22,001 nucleotides of DNA from JALQXV01 sp964540445 (GTDB lineage Bacteria; Patescibacteriota; Saccharimonadia; Saccharimonadales; 2-12-FULL-41-12): assembly GCA_964540445.1 (NCBI GenBank), contig CAZIMF010000010.1, forward strand, positions 1 to 22,001, written 5' to 3'. The first letter of the stretch is position 1; each line of letters starts with the position of its first letter. Below the pieces are notes generated by a model. That model ran no database searches, was not told the DNA's origin, and worked only from the letters and a program-made list of their open reading frames with translations. Shown piece after piece: positions 20,287-22,001 of this stretch. The translations under genes and the position numbers were made by a program.

Positions 20287-22001
20287 CTAGTCGGTGCGAG
20301 CGTCCTGGTTTAATAGCTTGGCACGCATGGTGGCAAAACGTTGCTGCATTTCGCTAGCTTCTTGCTCGGGGGTCTTTTGTTCAACGGGTGGTGCGTTTCG
20401 GTTAGCCCCACTTTGCTGGTCGTTCTGATTGCTGTTCGGACGACCGCCGCCTTGCTTGCCACCAACTACATTTACAACTGGAATGACAATCGGGCTACGA
20501 CCGGTTTTCTCGTACAAGAAATGGGTAACATGCTCTTTGAGTTCAATTTTAAAACGGTCTAGGTCGATGCGCTTGAAGCGCTGTGACACTGCCCGCTTTA
20601 GTTCAATGCGAAAGGCATTCATTAAATCTTCTTGACCCTTCATATAAATGAAGCCGCGGCTGATGATGTCTGGGCTGGTCATCAGCTGACCAGTCTTTTT
20701 ATCAATAGTTAGAACCACCGCTACCAAGCCTTCGTTGCTTAACATCAGGCGGTCTTTAACCACGACGTTGCTGACAATCGCACCAGTTTGGTCTACTAAA
20801 ATGGTACCGTGCGGCACGCTGCCAATCACTTCCATCTTGTCTTTGGTAAACGCAACAACATCACCGTTATCAACGTTTAGCGTGTTGCCACGGGGAATTC
20901 CCTCTTCGACAGCGATTTCGATGTGTTGTCTTTTTGAAGTGTAGTCACCGTAAATCGGCAAGAAAAATTTTGGTTTGGTCATGTTAATCATGTCTTTGTA
21001 TTCGTCGATGCTGGCGTGGCCAGAAACGTGGAGTGGTCCACAGCCGTCAATTTCGCGAGTTTCGTGACGGAAGACATGTACACCTTTGCGGTACAAATCG
21101 TCGACCATCGAACGAACTTTCGCGTCGTTACCAGAGTAAGGAATTGGTGTACTCGAAAGAATAACCGTGTCTTGCTCTTTTAGTTTAACGTGACGATGTT
21201 CGCCGGTGCTCATACGCTGCAGCGCCGAGCTTGGCTCGCCTTGTGAACCAGTACAAACAATTACTAATTCTTCGTCTTTAATGGTGTTAACGCTGGCAAT
21301 TGGGGCAAATGTGCCCTTTGGAATCTTTACGAAACCATTGCGAACAGCCATCTCGAGGGTGCTAACCATGCTGCGCCCGTCCATAACTACCTTGCGGTTG
21401 GTTTGTACAGCAGCATTGATAATCATCTGGACACGGTTCATATTGGTCGAAAATAAGCCAATAAAGATACGACCGGGTGCATTCGACATGATGTCCACGA
21501 AGCTCTGTTCGATAGTAGTTTCCGATGGCGTGCGACCAAGTCGCTCGGTGGTAGTACTTTCGCTTAGTAATGCTAGTACACCTTGTTTACCGAGTTCGAT
21601 AAATCGCTCGGTGTCGGTGCGCTCATGATCCAGCGGGTTCGGGTCGAGACGAAAGTCACCGGTGTTAATGATACGACCGACCGGTGTATCGAGCACGATT
21701 GAGGTACTGCCAGGAATTGAGTGCGTTACTCGAAGTAACTCAACGAAGAATTCGCCGATTTTAAGGCGCTCGTGAGTGTCTTCGTTCATGATGACGGTGC
21801 GCAGTTCAAAACCTTCGGGCATTGGCAAGCCAAAGTTGCTAAAGATTTCTTCGACGCGACCGATAGTGAAACGGCTACCGTAGACTGGCGCCGGATAATG
21901 CGGCAAAATGTGCGGCAAGCCACCAATGTGGTCAAGGTGACCGTGCGTAATGATATACGGTTTAATTTTATGCTTGATTGAATCAAGATATGTCGTATCG
22001 G
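20287..22001 (-). CDS. rnj: Ribonuclease J, N-terminus beyond the window
   Basis: Metallo-beta-lactamase nuclease with endo- and 5'-3' exonuclease activity in mRNA decay and rRNA maturation. The frame is open to the right edge (571 codons visible). The zinc motif THGHLDHIGGLPHILPHY lies at about 21900-21950; only the first ~55-65 residues should be missing. Further family marks: PGSTSIVLDTPVGRIINTGDF with DFRLD, the beta-CASP region (IFIGLFSTNMNRVQ, VCTGSQGEPSSALQRMS), HVSGHASIDEYKDM, and LPIYGDY. The C-terminal domain is followed by a low-complexity Gly/Asn/Gln-rich linker (GGKQGGGRPNSNQNDQQ) and a charged helix. The following gene pheA starts one base after the TAG stop. Confidence 0.95.
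   Translation of the reverse strand, partial: DTTYLDSIKHKIKPYIITHGHLDHIGGLPHILPHYPAPVYGSRFTIGRVEEIFSNFGLPMPEGFELRTVIMNEDTHERLKIGEFFVELLRVTHSIPGSTSIVLDTPVGRIINTGDFRLDPNPLDHERTDTERFIELGKQGVLALLSESTTTERLGRTPSETTIEQSFVDIMSNAPGRIFIGLFSTNMNRVQMIINAAVQTNRKVVMDGRSMVSTLEMAVRNGFVKIPKGTFAPIASVNTIKDEELVIVCTGSQGEPSSALQRMSTGEHRHVKLKEQDTVILSSTPIPYSGNDAKVRSMVDDLYRKGVHVFRHETREIDGCGPLHVSGHASIDEYKDMINMTKPKFFLPIYGDYTSKRQHIEIAVEEGIPRGNTLNVDNGDVVAFTKDKMEVIGSVPHGTILVDQTGAIVSNVVVKDRLMLSNEGLVAVVLTIDKKTGQLMTSPDIISRGFIYMKGQEDLMNAFRIELKRAVSQRFKRIDLDRFKIELKEHVTHFLYEKTGRSPIVIPVVNVVGGKQGGGRPNSNQNDQQSGANRNAPPVEQKTPEQEASEMQQRFATMRAKLLNQDARTD

Noticed and set aside
20287..21918. RNase J starting at 21918
   Set aside because: The codon there is an internal TTG (Leu) in GGLPHIL; the frame continues through the HGHLDH zinc motif to the window edge.
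1..22001. tRNA, rRNA, CRISPR array, transposase or prophage genes
   Set aside because: I looked for TTCGAATC-type loops, regularly spaced repeats and transposase or integrase motifs and saw none that hold up.

Overview
The window looks like draft chromosome of a small-genome bacterium of the Patescibacteria/CPR radiation, most likely a Saccharibacteria (TM7) relative. This rests on gene content and protein style: compact genes, several secreted or membrane-anchored proteins of unknown function, a large Cys-rich surface protein of a type I associate with these genomes, and almost no biosynthesis outside one short amino-acid module. TGA ends genes (3059, 5231, 19479), so the UGA=Gly code of Gracilibacteria/SR1 is not used. 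A run of 10 Ns at 11257-11266 marks an assembly gap. I could not search databases, so the lineage is inference.

Layout. Positions 1-3595 (minus) hold a small membrane-anchored protein translationally coupled (ATGA overlap) to a secreted protein of at least 1,020 residues that runs off the left edge. A small secreted protein (3763-4383, minus) has its own strong promoter and terminator. A phosphoribosyltransferase-like gene and a 6-phosphogluconate dehydrogenase follow (4533-6133, minus), divergent from the ATPase ychF (6222-7319, plus). The ~400-base gap after ychF contains a hairpin element and a possibly structured RNA region; a membrane-anchored protein and a two-gene ABC-2 exporter follow on plus (7717-9792). 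Converging on them is a membrane-anchored beta-lactamase-fold protein lacking the catalytic residues (9800-10756, minus), preceded by ~450 bases of AT-rich non-coding DNA.

Positions 11251-14455 (minus) form a translation/replication operon: rpsF-ssb-rpsR, two small unknown genes, efp and tlyA, with a clear promoter upstream of rpsF. An unknown gene (14456-15229) and ftsK (15456-17687) lie upstream, also on minus. An unknown plus-strand gene (17816-18265) meets ilvE head-on, with overlapping stop codons. The last block (18262-22001, minus) reads RNase J, pheA, aroQ, ilvE: an RNA-processing nuclease in front of a compact route from chorismate to phenylalanine.

Most notable signals: (1) a repeated 'box plus hairpin' element in the same place and orientation downstream of both ychF and ftsK, which has no T-tract and so is not a standard terminator; (2) an ABC ATPase whose Walker B and D-loop aspartates are both replaced; (3) a beta-lactamase-like domain with every catalytic motif altered; (4) the very large secreted protein, visible only as an ORF open at the window edge; (5) the isolated aroQ-pheA-ilvE module. 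No tRNA, rRNA, CRISPR array or insertion sequence was recognised.
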